Shown here piece by piece: positions 53,370 through 62,920 of a DNA stretch of 64,000 nt. The DNA is from Tessaracoccus aquimaris (lineage in GTDB: Bacteria > Actinomycetota > Actinomycetes > Propionibacteriales > Propionibacteriaceae). A model generated the notes under the pieces. That model ran no database searches. It saw nothing but the letters and a program-made list of their open reading frames with translations, and had not been told where the DNA came from. Numbering within the stretch: the first letter of the stretch is position 1; the number at the start of each line of letters is the position of its first letter. The translations under genes and the position numbers were made by a program. The stretch covers positions 1,178,001 through 1,242,000 of the forward strand of contig NZ_CP019606.1 of NCBI RefSeq assembly GCF_001997345.1. Reading direction: 5' to 3'.

Positions 53370-54020
53370 TCAGGGCAGGCGCCTGACGAGGACGATCGAG
53401 TCCTCCAGCACCGCCGGAGCCCCGTCCGGGGCGGTGACCTCGCGGCCTCGCACCTGAGCGGTCTCGACGGCCCACTCCCCCGGAGCCAGGTCCAGGTCGG
53501 CGACCTCCGCCTCGGGAGAGGACTGCTTGAAGTCGTGGCGATGCTCGTCGGCTGCCCACGGCGGCGGGGCCGCGTGCGAAGTGAGCAGGAGTCGTCCGCC
53601 TGGCGCCACCAGCGATGCTGCGGTGCGCAGGATGGCGGCCCGTTCGAGTGCAACGGGCGACTGGAGGAAGCTTGCCGTGACAAGGTCGAAGTGGCCGTCG
53701 AGGTCGAGTTCGGTCAGGTCGCCGACGAGGAAGCTCGCCTGGTCCTCGACGCCCTGCTCCTCCGCCGCGAGCCGCGCCCGTTCGATCGCGGCGGGAGAGA
53801 TGTCGATGCCGATGGCGTCCCAGCCCTGCTGGGCGAGCCAGACGACGTCGCCTCCCTCGCCGCAGCCGAGATCGAGGGCCGAGCCTGGCTCGAGAGATGA
53901 GGCCACCTCGGCCAGAACGGCGTTGACCTTGCCGGACCACACCTGGTCGCGCTCCTGGTACCAGGACTCCCAGAACTCCCCCGGCTCGCGTGCCTCGTCG
54001 GGGTGGTGGTGATGCGTCAT
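53370..54020 (-). CDS. class I SAM-dependent methyltransferase (TehB-like)
   Basis: This 216-residue protein has an N-terminal His run (MTHHHHPDE) and then the SAM-binding fold: motif I ALDLGCGEGGDVVWLA, the acidic GIDIS loop, and FDLVTASFLQSPV. Sequence EFWESWYQERDQVWSGKVN near the start resembles TehB/thiopurine-type methyltransferases of actinobacteria. It is the first clearly chromosomal gene to the right of the tRNA-Pro locus. The substrate is unknown. Confidence 0.8.
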   Translation of the reverse strand: MTHHHHPDEAREPGEFWESWYQERDQVWSGKVNAVLAEVASSLEPGSALDLGCGEGGDVVWLAQQGWDAIGIDISPAAIERARLAAEEQGVEDQASFLVGDLTELDLDGHFDLVTASFLQSPVALERAAILRTAASLVAPGGRLLLTSHAAPPPWAADEHRHDFKQSSPEAEVADLDLAPGEWAVETAQVRGREVTAPDGAPAVLEDSIVLVRRLP

Positions 54021-54322
54021 CGTTCGTCCTTCCGTCGCCTGTCAGGGCAAACGTAGCGCCCCAACGGTCGCGGCGGGTTCCGGCGTTCCACACCCGGCAA
54101 CAAGCGTGGGGTTCGGTTGGGGATGAGCATGTTTGGTTGCTCGTTGGCCCATGCGTCACGTTTGAACGATCGATTCAGAAACGAGTTGCCAGACATGCTC
54201 AAGTGCCTGGTCCGGTAGGCGCCCAGGCCATGCCTTGAAGCGCCGAGCGGGCCTTGTGCGTGTCGCGACAACGGATGACGCTGAGGGCTTGCGTCACGGG
54301 ATCGTCGTCGTAGCGTCGAGGC
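54021..54322. other. intergenic region, nothing recognised
   Basis: About 300 bp lie between the divergent methyltransferase and dihydrofolate-reductase-like genes. No small gene or RNA is convincing. It presumably holds both promoters. Confidence 0.5.
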
Positions 54323-54877
54323 ATGGACACCAAGGCAGCGCTGCTGGTCGACTTCATCACCTCGCTCGACGGATATGGCGCGGGAAAGGGCTGGCCGGGC
54401 TACTGGGGACTCGAAGGGCCCGAGTACATCGGGTGGCTGAACGCCCAGGCGGAGAAGGGCTGGCCGATAGTGATGGGCGGTGTGACCTACCGCCTGATGG
54501 CCGGTTTCGCGGCGAGCGGCGAGCCGGGGGTCGAGGAGATCATGACCTCGCCCAAGTACGTCGTGTCGGGGTCGATCAATGAAAGTGACCTGATGCCGAA
54601 CACCACCGTGATCACCCACGACGCGATCGGGGCGGTCCGCCGCCTCAAGGAGGACGGCATCAGCCTCCGCACCTTGGGGAGCCTGACGCTGTGTCGCTCG
54701 CTGCTGCGGGAGGGTCTGGTCGACCGGTTCCGGGTGGGGATCTTCCCGGTCATCACGGGAATCACCGGACAGGAGCGGATCTACGACGGGTACCCCGACG
54801 TGCGGCTGGACCTGATCGAGTCGCGGGTGCTGGACGGCCGGATCCAGATCCTCGACTACCGGCCGACGGTGGTGTAA
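54323..54877 (+). CDS. dihydrofolate reductase-like (RibD C-terminal) protein
   Basis: This 184-residue single-domain protein has the RibD-C/DHFR-like fold: DFITSLDGYGAGKGWPG near the N-terminus, WPIVMGGVTYRLM, KYVVSG and LRTLGSLTLCRSLLREGLVD. Such stand-alone proteins are common in actinobacteria and are probably NADPH-dependent reductases of unknown substrate. It is transcribed away from the methyltransferase. Confidence 0.8.
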   Translation: MDTKAALLVDFITSLDGYGAGKGWPGYWGLEGPEYIGWLNAQAEKGWPIVMGGVTYRLMAGFAASGEPGVEEIMTSPKYVVSGSINESDLMPNTTVITHDAIGAVRRLKEDGISLRTLGSLTLCRSLLREGLVDRFRVGIFPVITGITGQERIYDGYPDVRLDLIESRVLDGRIQILDYRPTVV

Positions 54878-55285
54878 CCGGGCGGCTGACCCCGGTCGCC
54901 TTTGGCCGAGGCTGGTCCTTCGGCATCTCGCGCGCGGGATTGCGCGTGACTCGCGCGGGAATGCGATCGCGCGGGTGAGCCAGGCGACATCCCGCGGCCG
55001 GACCTGACGCGTGCTGTAGTCGGGATGGCGGTGCTGCTACAGAGGCTTCGACGCGACCCGGTCGCTGCGCTCCCGGGTCGGCTCACCCAGCGGTGGGCCG
55101 GCTCACCCTCGGCGTGGTGACACAGGGCGGTGACCTGCTGTGGGCGGGATTGCGGTCCTGTCGCGGACGGCTTCGACACTACCCCGGTCGCTGCGCTCCC
55201 GGGTCGGCTCACCCAGCGGTAGGTCGGCTCACCCAGCGGCAGATCGGCTCACCCGGAGGTGAGGGAGATTGCCCCAGCGGTTACG
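54878..55285. repeat. intergenic tandem and direct repeats
   Basis: A 37-bp sequence (start CCGGTCGCTGCGCTCCCGGG) occurs at 55058-55094 and 55184-55220. Each copy runs into shorter iterations of TCGGCTCACCCAGCGG; the second is followed at once by two more, the last degenerate (to about 55255). The motif contains the palindrome-like CTCCCGGG. No gene is seen. It separates two convergent genes, so it might act as a terminator region or be a dispersed chromosomal repeat. Confidence 0.65.
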
Positions 55286-56326
55286 TCAGGGGGTGACGAT
55301 CCAGTTGATGGTCAGAAGGACGACGGGCAGGCAGAGGAGCAGGATGATTGCCAGGTTGATCCGCGAGTGCTCGAGCAGGATCGCGCCGAACTCGCGGATA
55401 GTGGCGCTCGGCCAGTAGTAGGGCGCCGTCCTGCAGCCGACTGTGTACCCCGGGATGCCCGCCTTGCGCATGATCACCGCGGAACGGAACGCGTGGTAGT
55501 TGCTGGTCGCCACCGCGACCTCGCCCTCGGCCTGCCAACGCTTCATCAACTGGGCAGAGTTAGCCAGGTTCTCCTCGGTGTCGGTCGACCGGTCCTCGCG
55601 CACCAGCGAGTCGGCCGGGAAGTCACGCTCGAGCAGGTAGCGCCGCATCGCCTCAGCCTCGGACAACTTCTCGTCCCTGCCCTGTCCGCCCGACACGATC
55701 AGGATGGGCGAGCGGCCCGCCTCGACGGACTTCTCGAACACGGCGCGACCCCGCTCGATCCGACCAGCCAACAACGGCGTGACCCGCTCTCCGCCGCCCA
55801 GCCCCGAACCGAGCACCACGACGGCGTCGACGGGGCCACCGAAGCGGCGCGTGCCCCATTGGTACAACTGCGAGTACAGCAGGTACGACACGAACAGGAA
55901 CGCGACGTAGGCGCCGGGCAGCCCCAGCACGCCGAGCCACACGAACCAGTCCGTCCGGTCGCTCATCAGCACGATCACGGTGCCCGCCAGGTACACCAGG
56001 ATCACCATGCCGTGGCCCGCCGACAGCAGCGCCGACAGCCCGAAGCCCTCCTTGCGCAGCATCGTGAACGCGTTGACGATCAGGAAGGCGCCAAGCACCG
56101 CGATGCCGGCGACCAGCAGGAAGAACATGCCGAGCAGCGCCCAGGTGCCGACCTCAGCCGACGTGGTGGCGTTCAACAACGGCAGCGCCGTGCCGAGCGC
56201 GACGCCGCCGAGTTCAAGAAGCGCGAGCGAAAGCAGCAGCCCGAGGCCGAAGCGCCGCGACTCCCGATAGACGGCGATGAAGAAGATCGCCAGCAGCACC
56301 AGCCCGGGAAGGGCCAGCGTCCACAC
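55286..56326 (-). CDS. YdcF family (DUF218) membrane protein
   Basis: This 346-residue protein starts MWTLALPGLVLLAIFF with five to six membrane segments in the first 165 residues. A DUF218/YdcF domain follows: AVVVLGSGL, PILIVSGGQGRDE, EDRSTDTEENLANS and VATSNYHAFRS. A last membrane segment lies at the C-terminus. The family includes SanA/ElyC envelope proteins. It lies 3 bp after der on the same strand and is probably co-transcribed. Confidence 0.82.
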   Translation of the reverse strand: MWTLALPGLVLLAIFFIAVYRESRRFGLGLLLSLALLELGGVALGTALPLLNATTSAEVGTWALLGMFFLLVAGIAVLGAFLIVNAFTMLRKEGFGLSALLSAGHGMVILVYLAGTVIVLMSDRTDWFVWLGVLGLPGAYVAFLFVSYLLYSQLYQWGTRRFGGPVDAVVVLGSGLGGGERVTPLLAGRIERGRAVFEKSVEAGRSPILIVSGGQGRDEKLSEAEAMRRYLLERDFPADSLVREDRSTDTEENLANSAQLMKRWQAEGEVAVATSNYHAFRSAVIMRKAGIPGYTVGCRTAPYYWPSATIREFGAILLEHSRINLAIILLLCLPVVLLTINWIVTP

Positions 56327-56329
56327 CGG

Positions 56330-57658
56330 TCAGCGGTCCGCGCGCTTGGCCCGCGCTCGGATCTCGACGTGCACCGGCGAGCCCTCGAAGCCGAAGTCCT
56401 CGCGGAGCCGACGCTCGATGAACCGCTTGTACGGGTCGTCCATCTGGCCGCTCGTGAACAGCACGAAGGTGGGGGGACAGTTGTGCGCCTCGGTGCCGAA
56501 CAGGATGCGCGGCTGCTTCCCGCCACGAACGGGGTGCGGGTGCGACGCCGCGAGCCGACCGAGGAAGGCGTTCAGCTTGCCCGTCGAGATGCGGGTCTCC
56601 CAGCCGGCCCGGGCGGTCTCGATGGCCTTGCTCAGCTTGTCGACGTTGCGGCCGGTCAGGGCGGAGATGTTGACGGTGGGCGCCCACTTCCAGGCGATCA
56701 GGTCCCGCTCGATCTCGCGGTCGAGGTAGCGGCGACGCTCCTCGTCGGTGAGATCCCACTTGTTGAACGCGATCACCATGGCCCGACCGGCGTCCTCGAT
56801 GGAGTTGAGGATGCGCAGGTCCTGGTCGCTGATCGGCTCGGACGCGTCGATGACCATGATGCAGACCTGGGCCCGCTCGATCGCTGCCTGGGTGCGGAGG
56901 CTGGCGTAGTACTCGTGCCCGCTTGCCTCCTTGACGCGTCGACGGATGCCGGCGGTGTCGATCAGGCGGTAGACCTGGCCGCCTACCTCGACGATCTCGT
57001 CGACGGGGTCGACGGTGGTGCCCGAGATGTCGGAGACCACGACCCGCTGCTGTGCCGCGAGCTTGTTCAGGAGCGACGACTTGCCGACGTTCGGCTTGCC
57101 GACGATGGCGACCCGCAGCGGCCCGGCCTCCTCGACCTCTGCCTCGCGCGGCGCGTCGGGGAGGGCGTCAAGGAGCGCGTCCAGCAGGTCGCCGGAGCCT
57201 CGCCCGTGCATCGCCGAGACGGGATAGGGCTCCCCCAGTCCCAGGTTCCACATGGTGGCCGCAAGCGCCTCGTGGCGCTGGTCGTCGACCTTGTTGGCGG
57301 CCAGCACCACGGGCTTCTTGGAGCGGCGGAGCACCCGCACGACGGCCTCGTCCTCGTCCAGTGTCCCGACCGTGGCGTCGACGACGAAGAGGACGGCGTC
57401 GGCAGTTGCGATGGCCAACTCGGCCTGTTCGGCAATCTGTGCAGCCATGCCCTTGGCATCGGAGACCCAGCCGCCTGTGTCGACCAGGACGAACTCCTTG
57501 CCGTTCCAGTTGGCGTCGTAGCTGACCCGGTCGCGCGTCACCCCTGGGGTGTCCTGGACGACCGCCTCGCGGCGCCCCAGGATGCGGTTGACCAATGTCG
57601 ACTTGCCGACGTTCGGCCGGCCGACGACGGCGACGATCGGCTTGACTGTCTCAGTCAC
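56330..57658 (-). CDS. der: ribosome-assembly GTPase Der (EngA)
   Basis: This 442-residue protein has two tandem GTPase domains: G1 GRPNVGKST with DTGG and NKVD in the first, and [13 protein letters not shown] and NKWD in the second. A C-terminal KH-like domain with [18 protein letters not shown] follows. GTG 57658 is the start (AAGGAG six bases upstream) rather than the longer frame to 57709. Der is essential for 50S subunit maturation. Confidence 0.95.
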   Translation of the reverse strand: MTETVKPIVAVVGRPNVGKSTLVNRILGRREAVVQDTPGVTRDRVSYDANWNGKEFVLVDTGGWVSDAKGMAAQIAEQAELAIATADAVLFVVDATVGTLDEDEAVVRVLRRSKKPVVLAANKVDDQRHEALAATMWNLGLGEPYPVSAMHGRGSGDLLDALLDALPDAPREAEVEEAGPLRVAIVGKPNVGKSSLLNKLAAQQRVVVSDISGTTVDPVDEIVEVGGQVYRLIDTAGIRRRVKEASGHEYYASLRTQAAIERAQVCIMVIDASEPISDQDLRILNSIEDAGRAMVIAFNKWDLTDEERRRYLDREIERDLIAWKWAPTVNISALTGRNVDKLSKAIETARAGWETRISTGKLNAFLGRLAASHPHPVRGGKQPRILFGTEAHNCPPTFVLFTSGQMDDPYKRFIERRLREDFGFEGSPVHVEIRARAKRADR

Positions 57659-57767
57659 TGCTGCTCCTTGGGGCTTGGGCGGACAACCCATGCTATCGGT
57701 TCCGTCCAATGCGGCGACGACGGCGGGAAAGCCAGCGGGAGCAGCGGGCCCTCCCTAGGATCGAACC

Positions 57768-58322
57768 ATGGCGATTCTGCACAAGGCGACCCTCAACCCG
57801 ACGAAGCTGGAACTGGTCACGACCTATCTCGACACCATGCGGTGGGGCGGCGGCCCCGTCGACCTGGTCGGGGGCTACCGATACGACGATCCCCAGGGAA
57901 AGGTCGGGATCGAGGGCCTCATCGCTACCCGTGGGGACGACGCGTTCCACCTCCCGCTCACCTACCGGGACGCGCCGTTGGCGGGGGCCGAGGGCTTCCT
58001 CATCGCCACGATGGACCATTCGGTGCTCGGGAAGCGCTGGGTCTATGACGCCACTCACGACCCGGTGGCGGTCGACGCCTTCCTGCGCGCCCTGGCGGGA
58101 GAGCAGGAGCAGGCGGAACTCAACGTCTACGGCCCCGACGAGAAGCTCATCGAGGTCCGCACGCCGCCGGTGGTGGTCCGGGTCGCCCAACCCCACGTCG
58201 TGACGCCAAGCGACCTGATCCTGGTACGCCGACTCGAACTCGGCGCCCCCCAGGAACCGGCCCAGGCGATGCTGATCGCCGAGTGGGCAGGCAACAACAG
58301 CGCCGTGGTGGCCATCGGCTGA
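57768..58322 (+). CDS. maltokinase N-terminal cap-like domain protein
   Basis: This 184-residue protein starts MAILHKATLNPTKLELVTTY. The stretches LVGGYRYDDPQGKVGIEG, LPLTYRDAPLAGAE and MDHSVLGKRWVYDATHDPVA match the cap-like domain found at the N-terminus of actinobacterial maltokinases and as stand-alone proteins (CG0192-like). There is no kinase domain. Function is unknown. It is convergent with cmk and divergent from der. Confidence 0.75.
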   Translation: MAILHKATLNPTKLELVTTYLDTMRWGGGPVDLVGGYRYDDPQGKVGIEGLIATRGDDAFHLPLTYRDAPLAGAEGFLIATMDHSVLGKRWVYDATHDPVAVDAFLRALAGEQEQAELNVYGPDEKLIEVRTPPVVVRVAQPHVVTPSDLILVRRLELGAPQEPAQAMLIAEWAGNNSAVVAIG

Positions 58323-58334
58323 ACCCGCCGGGGC

Positions 58335-59009
58335 TCAGTCGGCGAGCGCGATGATCCGGTCGACGACCTCGTCAGGCGACAGGAAGGTCGAGTCGATCAC
58401 GACGACGCCCTCGGCCGCGTCGGTGAAGTTCGACACCGTCGAGTCGTCGCGGTCGCGGCGGAGCACCTGATCGGTGACCTCCGCGTCCGTCGCCTTGCCT
58501 GCGACCTCGGCGGCCCTGCGCGCGACCCGAGCCTCGGGGTCGGCGATCAGCAGCACCCGGACGTCCGCATCGGGCGCCACGACGGTGGTGATGTCGCGCC
58601 CCTCCACCACGATCCTGCGTTCGTGCGCCGCGATGATGTCGCGCATCTTCGCCGTCAGCAGGCGGCGGACCTCGCGGTTGGTGGCCACCTCGGAGACGGC
58701 AGCCGAGATCCGGGGCTCGCGGATCTCGTCTGTCACGTCGCGGCCGTTGATGGAGAAGCGCGGCTCGTCGGGAGAGGTCTGGCACTCCAGCCTCGCCTCG
58801 TCCACCAGCCGGGCGACCTCGTCCTGGCTGGCGCCGTCGGGGCAGCGCAGCAGGTACTCCGACGTCGCGGCGCGGTACATCGCGCCGGTGTCGAGGTAGC
58901 CGAGGCCGAGGCGGGTCGCCAGGAGTTTCGCCGTCGTCGACTTTCCGGACCCGCTCGGCCCGTCGATCGCGAACAACCTCGCGCCGCTCACTTCCTGCTC
59001 CCCAGCCAT
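58335..59009 (-). CDS. cmk: cytidylate kinase
   Basis: This 224-residue protein has Walker A DGPSGSGKSTTAKLLA near the N-terminus, YLDTGAMYRA, the inserted NMP-binding region with ISAAVSEVATNREVRRLL, and VVEGRDITTVVAPDADV. It phosphorylates CMP and dCMP. The start overlaps the 3' end of tyrA by 22 bases, and cmk lies upstream of der as in many actinobacteria. Confidence 0.93.
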   Translation of the reverse strand: MAGEQEVSGARLFAIDGPSGSGKSTTAKLLATRLGLGYLDTGAMYRAATSEYLLRCPDGASQDEVARLVDEARLECQTSPDEPRFSINGRDVTDEIREPRISAAVSEVATNREVRRLLTAKMRDIIAAHERRIVVEGRDITTVVAPDADVRVLLIADPEARVARRAAEVAGKATDAEVTDQVLRRDRDDSTVSNFTDAAEGVVVIDSTFLSPDEVVDRIIALAD

Positions 59010-60055
59010 GCCTGCCAGCCACCTTCCATGATCTTGGTCTTGAGTTTCTCGGCCATCTCACGCTCGACGGAGATGGACAGATAGCCGACCTCGCGGATCG
59101 GGTCGTGGTTCAGTTCGAAGTCCTCGACGTTGAAGCCCGCCTCGCCGATATCGGTGAACAGCCTCGCAAGCGCGCGCGGCTCGTCGGGAATCTCGACGGT
59201 GACCTCGAGCATGTCGAGGGGGTCCTGGCCGTGCTTACCGACCAGCGACAGCGCGCCCGCCTGGCCCATCCCGAGGAACCGCTCCAACGCATCTGGGCGG
59301 TCGAGTTGGTCGATCAGGTAGGCGAGATCCTGGGCGACCTCGAGCAGTTCGTGACGCACCGCGTCGGCGTTGGACGTGAGGATCTGACGCCACAGCGCCG
59401 GGTCGGAGCCAGCGATCCGCGTGACGTCCCTGATCCCCTGGCCCGCCAACTGCAGGTTCGGGGTCGGCACCTCACGCAGGTGCGACGCCGTCAGGATGCT
59501 CATCAGGTGCGGCACGTGGCTGACCTGCGCGACGGCCACGTCGTGCTCCGACGCGGGCATCGTGACGACCTTCGCGCCGACGTCGCGGGCCAACCGTTCG
59601 ATGACGGCGACGTCCTCGGGCGCGTTCTCCGGCTCCGGGGTGACGACCCAGGTGCGGTCCCGGAACAGGTCGCCTGACGCGGTCAGGGGGCCGGTGAACT
59701 GCGAGCCCGCCATCGGGTGCGACCCCACGTAGCGGCGGTGCTCGGGGGCTAGCCGGTCGATCGCGCGCAGGATCGGCGCCTTGACCGAGCCGACGTCGGT
59801 GATGACTGCGTCGGGGAACTTGCCGAGCACCTCGGCGACGAGTTCGGGGATCACGTCAGGCGGGGTCGCCACCACGACGACGTCGGGGTCGTCGGTGCTC
59901 TCGTCGGAGACCCTTCCCGCGCCGAGACCCGCCGCCACGAGCGCGTGCGAACTGGCGATGTCCCACAGCACGACGTCGTAGCCGGCCCGCGTCAGGGCGA
60001 GGCCGAGCGACGAGCCGACCAGGCCTGCGCCAAGGATCAGGACGCTCTCAGCCAC
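58988..60055 (-). CDS. tyrA: prephenate dehydrogenase with ACT domain
   Basis: GTG 60055 gives 355 residues beginning [18 protein letters not shown], an NAD-binding Rossmann fold. The catalytic region includes ITDVGSVKAPI, GSHPMAGSQFTG and HDVAVAQVSHVPHL. A C-terminal ACT domain (LEVTVEIPDEPRALARLF) probably senses tyrosine or phenylalanine. The enzyme makes 4-hydroxyphenylpyruvate in tyrosine synthesis. It overlaps prcA by 8 bases. Confidence 0.9.
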   Translation of the reverse strand: MAESVLILGAGLVGSSLGLALTRAGYDVVLWDIASSHALVAAGLGAGRVSDESTDDPDVVVVATPPDVIPELVAEVLGKFPDAVITDVGSVKAPILRAIDRLAPEHRRYVGSHPMAGSQFTGPLTASGDLFRDRTWVVTPEPENAPEDVAVIERLARDVGAKVVTMPASEHDVAVAQVSHVPHLMSILTASHLREVPTPNLQLAGQGIRDVTRIAGSDPALWRQILTSNADAVRHELLEVAQDLAYLIDQLDRPDALERFLGMGQAGALSLVGKHGQDPLDMLEVTVEIPDEPRALARLFTDIGEAGFNVEDFELNHDPIREVGYLSISVEREMAEKLKTKIMEGGWQAWLGSRK

Positions 60056-60701
60056 GGGCCACCTCGTCGGCGGTGAGGCGACGGAAGACCCGTCGGCGCG
60101 CGGTGCCGCGCTCCAGGACGGCGACCTCGAGGCTCGACGACGACAGCGCCTCGCGCGCCCGCGCCAGCGCCTCACCGAGCGACGCCTGCGGGTCGAGGCC
60201 CCCGCGCAACTGCGCCGTGATCCGCTCCGCGTCTCCGCCGATCACCGCGAGGTCGTCCTCCTCGGTGATGACACCGTCGTAGCTGATCCGGTAGATGACG
60301 TCGCCCTCGCCGCTCTCCCCCAGCTCGGCGACGATCAGTTCGACCTCGAACGGCTTCTCCGCGCCGGAGAACGCCCCGCCCAGTTGCTGCGAGTAGGCGC
60401 CCGCGAGGCTGCGGCCCGTCACGTCGCGACGGTCGTAGGCGTAGCCGCGCAGGTCGGCGTGCCGGATGCCCGCGATGCGCAGCGCCTCGAACTCGTTGTA
60501 GCGGCCGACGGCGGCGAACCCGATCCGGTCGTAGATCTCGGAGACCTTGTTCAGCGTCGTCGAGTGGTTGTCGGCGACCATCACGATCCCGCCCGCGTAG
60601 CGAAGCACCGCCACGGCGCGGCCGCGCGAGATGCCCTTGCGCGCGAACTCGGCCCGGTCCTGCATCAGTTGCTCGGGCGACACGTAGAAGTTCATGCTCA
60701 C
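60048..60701 (-). CDS. prcA: 20S proteasome alpha subunit
   Basis: From GTG 60701, the N-terminus reads [20 protein letters not shown], the typical alpha-subunit gate region, followed by [20 protein letters not shown] and [17 protein letters not shown]. The GTG overlaps the prcB stop (GTGA); ATG 60695 two codons later is possible. The 217-residue product forms the outer rings of the core particle. Order prcB-prcA is normal. Confidence 0.92.
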   Translation of the reverse strand: MSMNFYVSPEQLMQDRAEFARKGISRGRAVAVLRYAGGIVMVADNHSTTLNKVSEIYDRIGFAAVGRYNEFEALRIAGIRHADLRGYAYDRRDVTGRSLAGAYSQQLGGAFSGAEKPFEVELIVAELGESGEGDVIYRISYDGVITEEDDLAVIGGDAERITAQLRGGLDPQASLGEALARAREALSSSSLEVAVLERGTARRRVFRRLTADEVARG

Positions 60702-61492
60702 AGCGCGTACCCCCTCGGCCCGTCGGGTCGACCGGCGCGCGCGGCGACGATCGCCTCGGCGAGTTCGCGGACGCCCGCCTCGGACCATCGCGCGACGCCG
60801 TCTGCGGAGGCGCGCATCACGAGGGGGAAGATGCCGCGGGTCAGGTCCAGGCCCGACGTGGCGGAGTCGTCGTCGGCAGCGTCGTAGAGCGACTGAAGCA
60901 GGGCGGCGACGGCGGCGCGCTCGTCGGCCTCAGGATCGTACAGCTTCTTCAGGGCCCCGCGGGCGAACGCGGCGCCGGAGCCGACGGTGGTGTACTCCTG
61001 CTCCTCGTAGCGGCCGCCGGTCGCGTCGTAGGAGAACATCCGGCCCCGATCGGCGCGGTCGTCCCAGCCGATGAACAGCGGGAGGACGACAAGGCCCTGC
61101 ATCGCCTGCGTCAGGTTGCCGCGGATCAGCGCGCCGAGCCGGTTGGCCTTGCCGTCGAAGCTGAGGCCGACGCCCTCGACCTTCTCGAAGTGCTCAAGTT
61201 CGACCTGAAACAGCCGCACCAGTTCGATGGCCACGCCCGCGACTCCCGCGACGCCGATGATCGACTGCTCGTCGGCGGAGAACACCTTCTCGATGTCGCG
61301 CATGGCGATGGCGGAGCCCATGGTCGCGCGGCGGTCGCCCGCCATCACCACGCCGTCGCGATAGCGGGCGGCGACGATGGTGGTTCCATGTACCGCGGGA
61401 AGCGCATCGGTGGCGACCCTCGGGAGGGTGTCCGGCGCGACCCTGCGCAGGTACTCCACGAAGGAGGGGCTCGCATCAGGCAGGTGGGTCAC
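60698..61492 (-). CDS. prcB: 20S proteasome beta subunit precursor
   Basis: This 264-residue precursor has a propeptide of 36 residues ending in HG before Thr37 ([20 protein letters not shown]), the catalytic N-terminal nucleophile after autocleavage. Conserved [13 protein letters not shown] and [18 protein letters not shown] follow. It degrades pupylated proteins. The AAA pseudogene at 1316-2140 is a relative of proteasomal ATPases but is far away and dead. Confidence 0.94.
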   Translation of the reverse strand: MTHLPDASPSFVEYLRRVAPDTLPRVATDALPAVHGTTIVAARYRDGVVMAGDRRATMGSAIAMRDIEKVFSADEQSIIGVAGVAGVAIELVRLFQVELEHFEKVEGVGLSFDGKANRLGALIRGNLTQAMQGLVVLPLFIGWDDRADRGRMFSYDATGGRYEEQEYTTVGSGAAFARGALKKLYDPEADERAAVAALLQSLYDAADDDSATSGLDLTRGIFPLVMRASADGVARWSEAGVRELAEAIVAARAGRPDGPRGYAL

Positions 61493-61554
61493 CGCACCAT
61501 CCTAGGGCGGATCGGCGGATACCTCATGTCCCCGCGGCTGCCTAGACTGGCGCC

Positions 61555-61908
61555 ATGGTGCGTTTCGGCTGGCTGCTCATCGATCTCGTGCTCGTCGTCG
61601 TCTTCGCGGCGGTCGGGCGAGCCTCTCACGGGGAGAGCCCCCTCGGCGCGTTCCTGACGGCGTGGCCGTTCCTGGTGGCGTGCGTCGCGGCCTGGATCGT
61701 GCTTCTCGTGCTGCAGGACGACGGCCTTGGCTGGCGCGCGGGCCTGATCGTCTGGCTCGTCACGCTGATCGGCGGGATGGCGCTGCGGGTGGCCTCGGGC
61801 GACACCGCGGCGGTCGCCTTCATGATCGTGGCGACGATCTTCCTCGGGGTGACGCTGCTCGGCTGGCGCGTGGTCGCCCGGGCCGTGCGCCGTCGTCGAA
61901 CCGCCTGA
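61555..61908 (+). CDS. DUF3054 membrane protein
   Basis: ATG 61555 gives 117 residues with four hydrophobic segments (WLLIDLVLVVVFAAVGRASH, WPFLVACVAAWIVLLVL, LIVWLVTLIGGMALRV, FMIVATIFLGVTLLGW) and a basic end. Pattern and length match DUF3054, a family of unknown function. It is divergent from prcB. Confidence 0.8.
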   Translation: MVRFGWLLIDLVLVVVFAAVGRASHGESPLGAFLTAWPFLVACVAAWIVLLVLQDDGLGWRAGLIVWLVTLIGGMALRVASGDTAAVAFMIVATIFLGVTLLGWRVVARAVRRRRTA

Positions 61909-61990
61909 GCGGGACGGCGTCCGGCGCCCGCGTCGCGTCACGGACTCCCGAGCGCGGGCGGAGACGCCTCAAGGCCTAACCTTGGCCGCC

Positions 61991-62920
61991 TCAGTCCGCC
62001 TGGGGCGCAGGCGCCCGACCGCCCAGTTCGGCGGGGATGTTCGCGGGGCGTGGACCCTGATAGTCGGGTCCGTAGGCGCCGGGTGCCGGGCGACGCTTGC
62101 GCATCGGTGCGGCGACTCCTGGGGCGAGCCTGCGGGAGATGATCAGGAACCCGGTGTGCGCCGACGTTCCGTGTCCTGGCCGGATCGCGAGACCCTCCGC
62201 GTGCCAGTCGCGCACCGTCGTCTCGGTCGCGTGTGGCTCGGTGAAACCGCCGTGGGCGCGCAGCGTGTCGGCCACGCGGCCCAACTGTGTCGCGGTGGCG
62301 ACGTAGCAGCAGATCACGCCGCCGGGGACGAGTCGTTCGCCGACCGCGTCGATGCACTCCCACGGGGCGAGCATGTCGAGCACCGCCCGGTCGATGGGCT
62401 CGTCCTCGATGGCCTCGACCAGGTCGCCAACCGTCAGCGTCCATGCCGGGTGCGGGCCGCCGAGGAAGTTCTCGACGTTGGCCCGCGCGACGTCGGCGAA
62501 GCGCTCCCGCCGCTCGTAGGAGTGCAGCGACCCCTCCGGGCCGATGGCGCGCAGCAGCGCCAGCGTCAACGCACCCGAGCCGACGCCCGCCTCGAGGACG
62601 CGCGCCCCCGGGAAGATGTCGGTCCACATCACGATCTGCGCCGCCTCCTTGGGATAGACGACTGCGGCGTCGCGCGGCATCGAGACCATGTATTCGTTGA
62701 GGATCGGCCGGAACGCCAGGTACTTCATCCCGCCGACCGAGGTGACTGTGACGCCCTCGGGCCCGCCGATCAGGTCGTCGTGGCTGACGGCGCCCTTGGT
62801 GGTGTGCCAGACGCCACCCTCCTTGAGCACGACCGACTTGCGGCGGCCCTTGCTGTCGGTCAGCGTGACCCGTTCTCCCGCGCGCAGGTTTCCGGTGGTG
62901 ACTCCCGAGAGATTGGTCAC
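61991..62920 (-). CDS. trmI: tRNA (adenine-58-N1)-methyltransferase TrmI
   Basis: GTG 62920 (GTGA overlap with the preceding HAD gene stop) gives 309 residues. The N-terminal region includes LRAGERVTLTDSKGRRKSVV. The SAM-binding part shows PKEAAQIVMWTDIFPGARVL, EAGVGSGALTLALLRA and SYERRERFADVARANVE, the TrmI signature. It methylates A58 of tRNAs. The C-terminal tail is Pro/Ala-rich. Confidence 0.9.
   Translation of the reverse strand: MTNLSGVTTGNLRAGERVTLTDSKGRRKSVVLKEGGVWHTTKGAVSHDDLIGGPEGVTVTSVGGMKYLAFRPILNEYMVSMPRDAAVVYPKEAAQIVMWTDIFPGARVLEAGVGSGALTLALLRAIGPEGSLHSYERRERFADVARANVENFLGGPHPAWTLTVGDLVEAIEDEPIDRAVLDMLAPWECIDAVGERLVPGGVICCYVATATQLGRVADTLRAHGGFTEPHATETTVRDWHAEGLAIRPGHGTSAHTGFLIISRRLAPGVAAPMRKRRPAPGAYGPDYQGPRPANIPAELGGRAPAPQAD

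Noticed and set aside
55259..58048. A 929-codon open frame on the plus strand opposite ydcF and der.
   Set aside because: It is antisense to two conserved genes, has biased low-complexity composition (Arg, Asp, His, Gln), no start context and no motif; it is a by-product of high GC.
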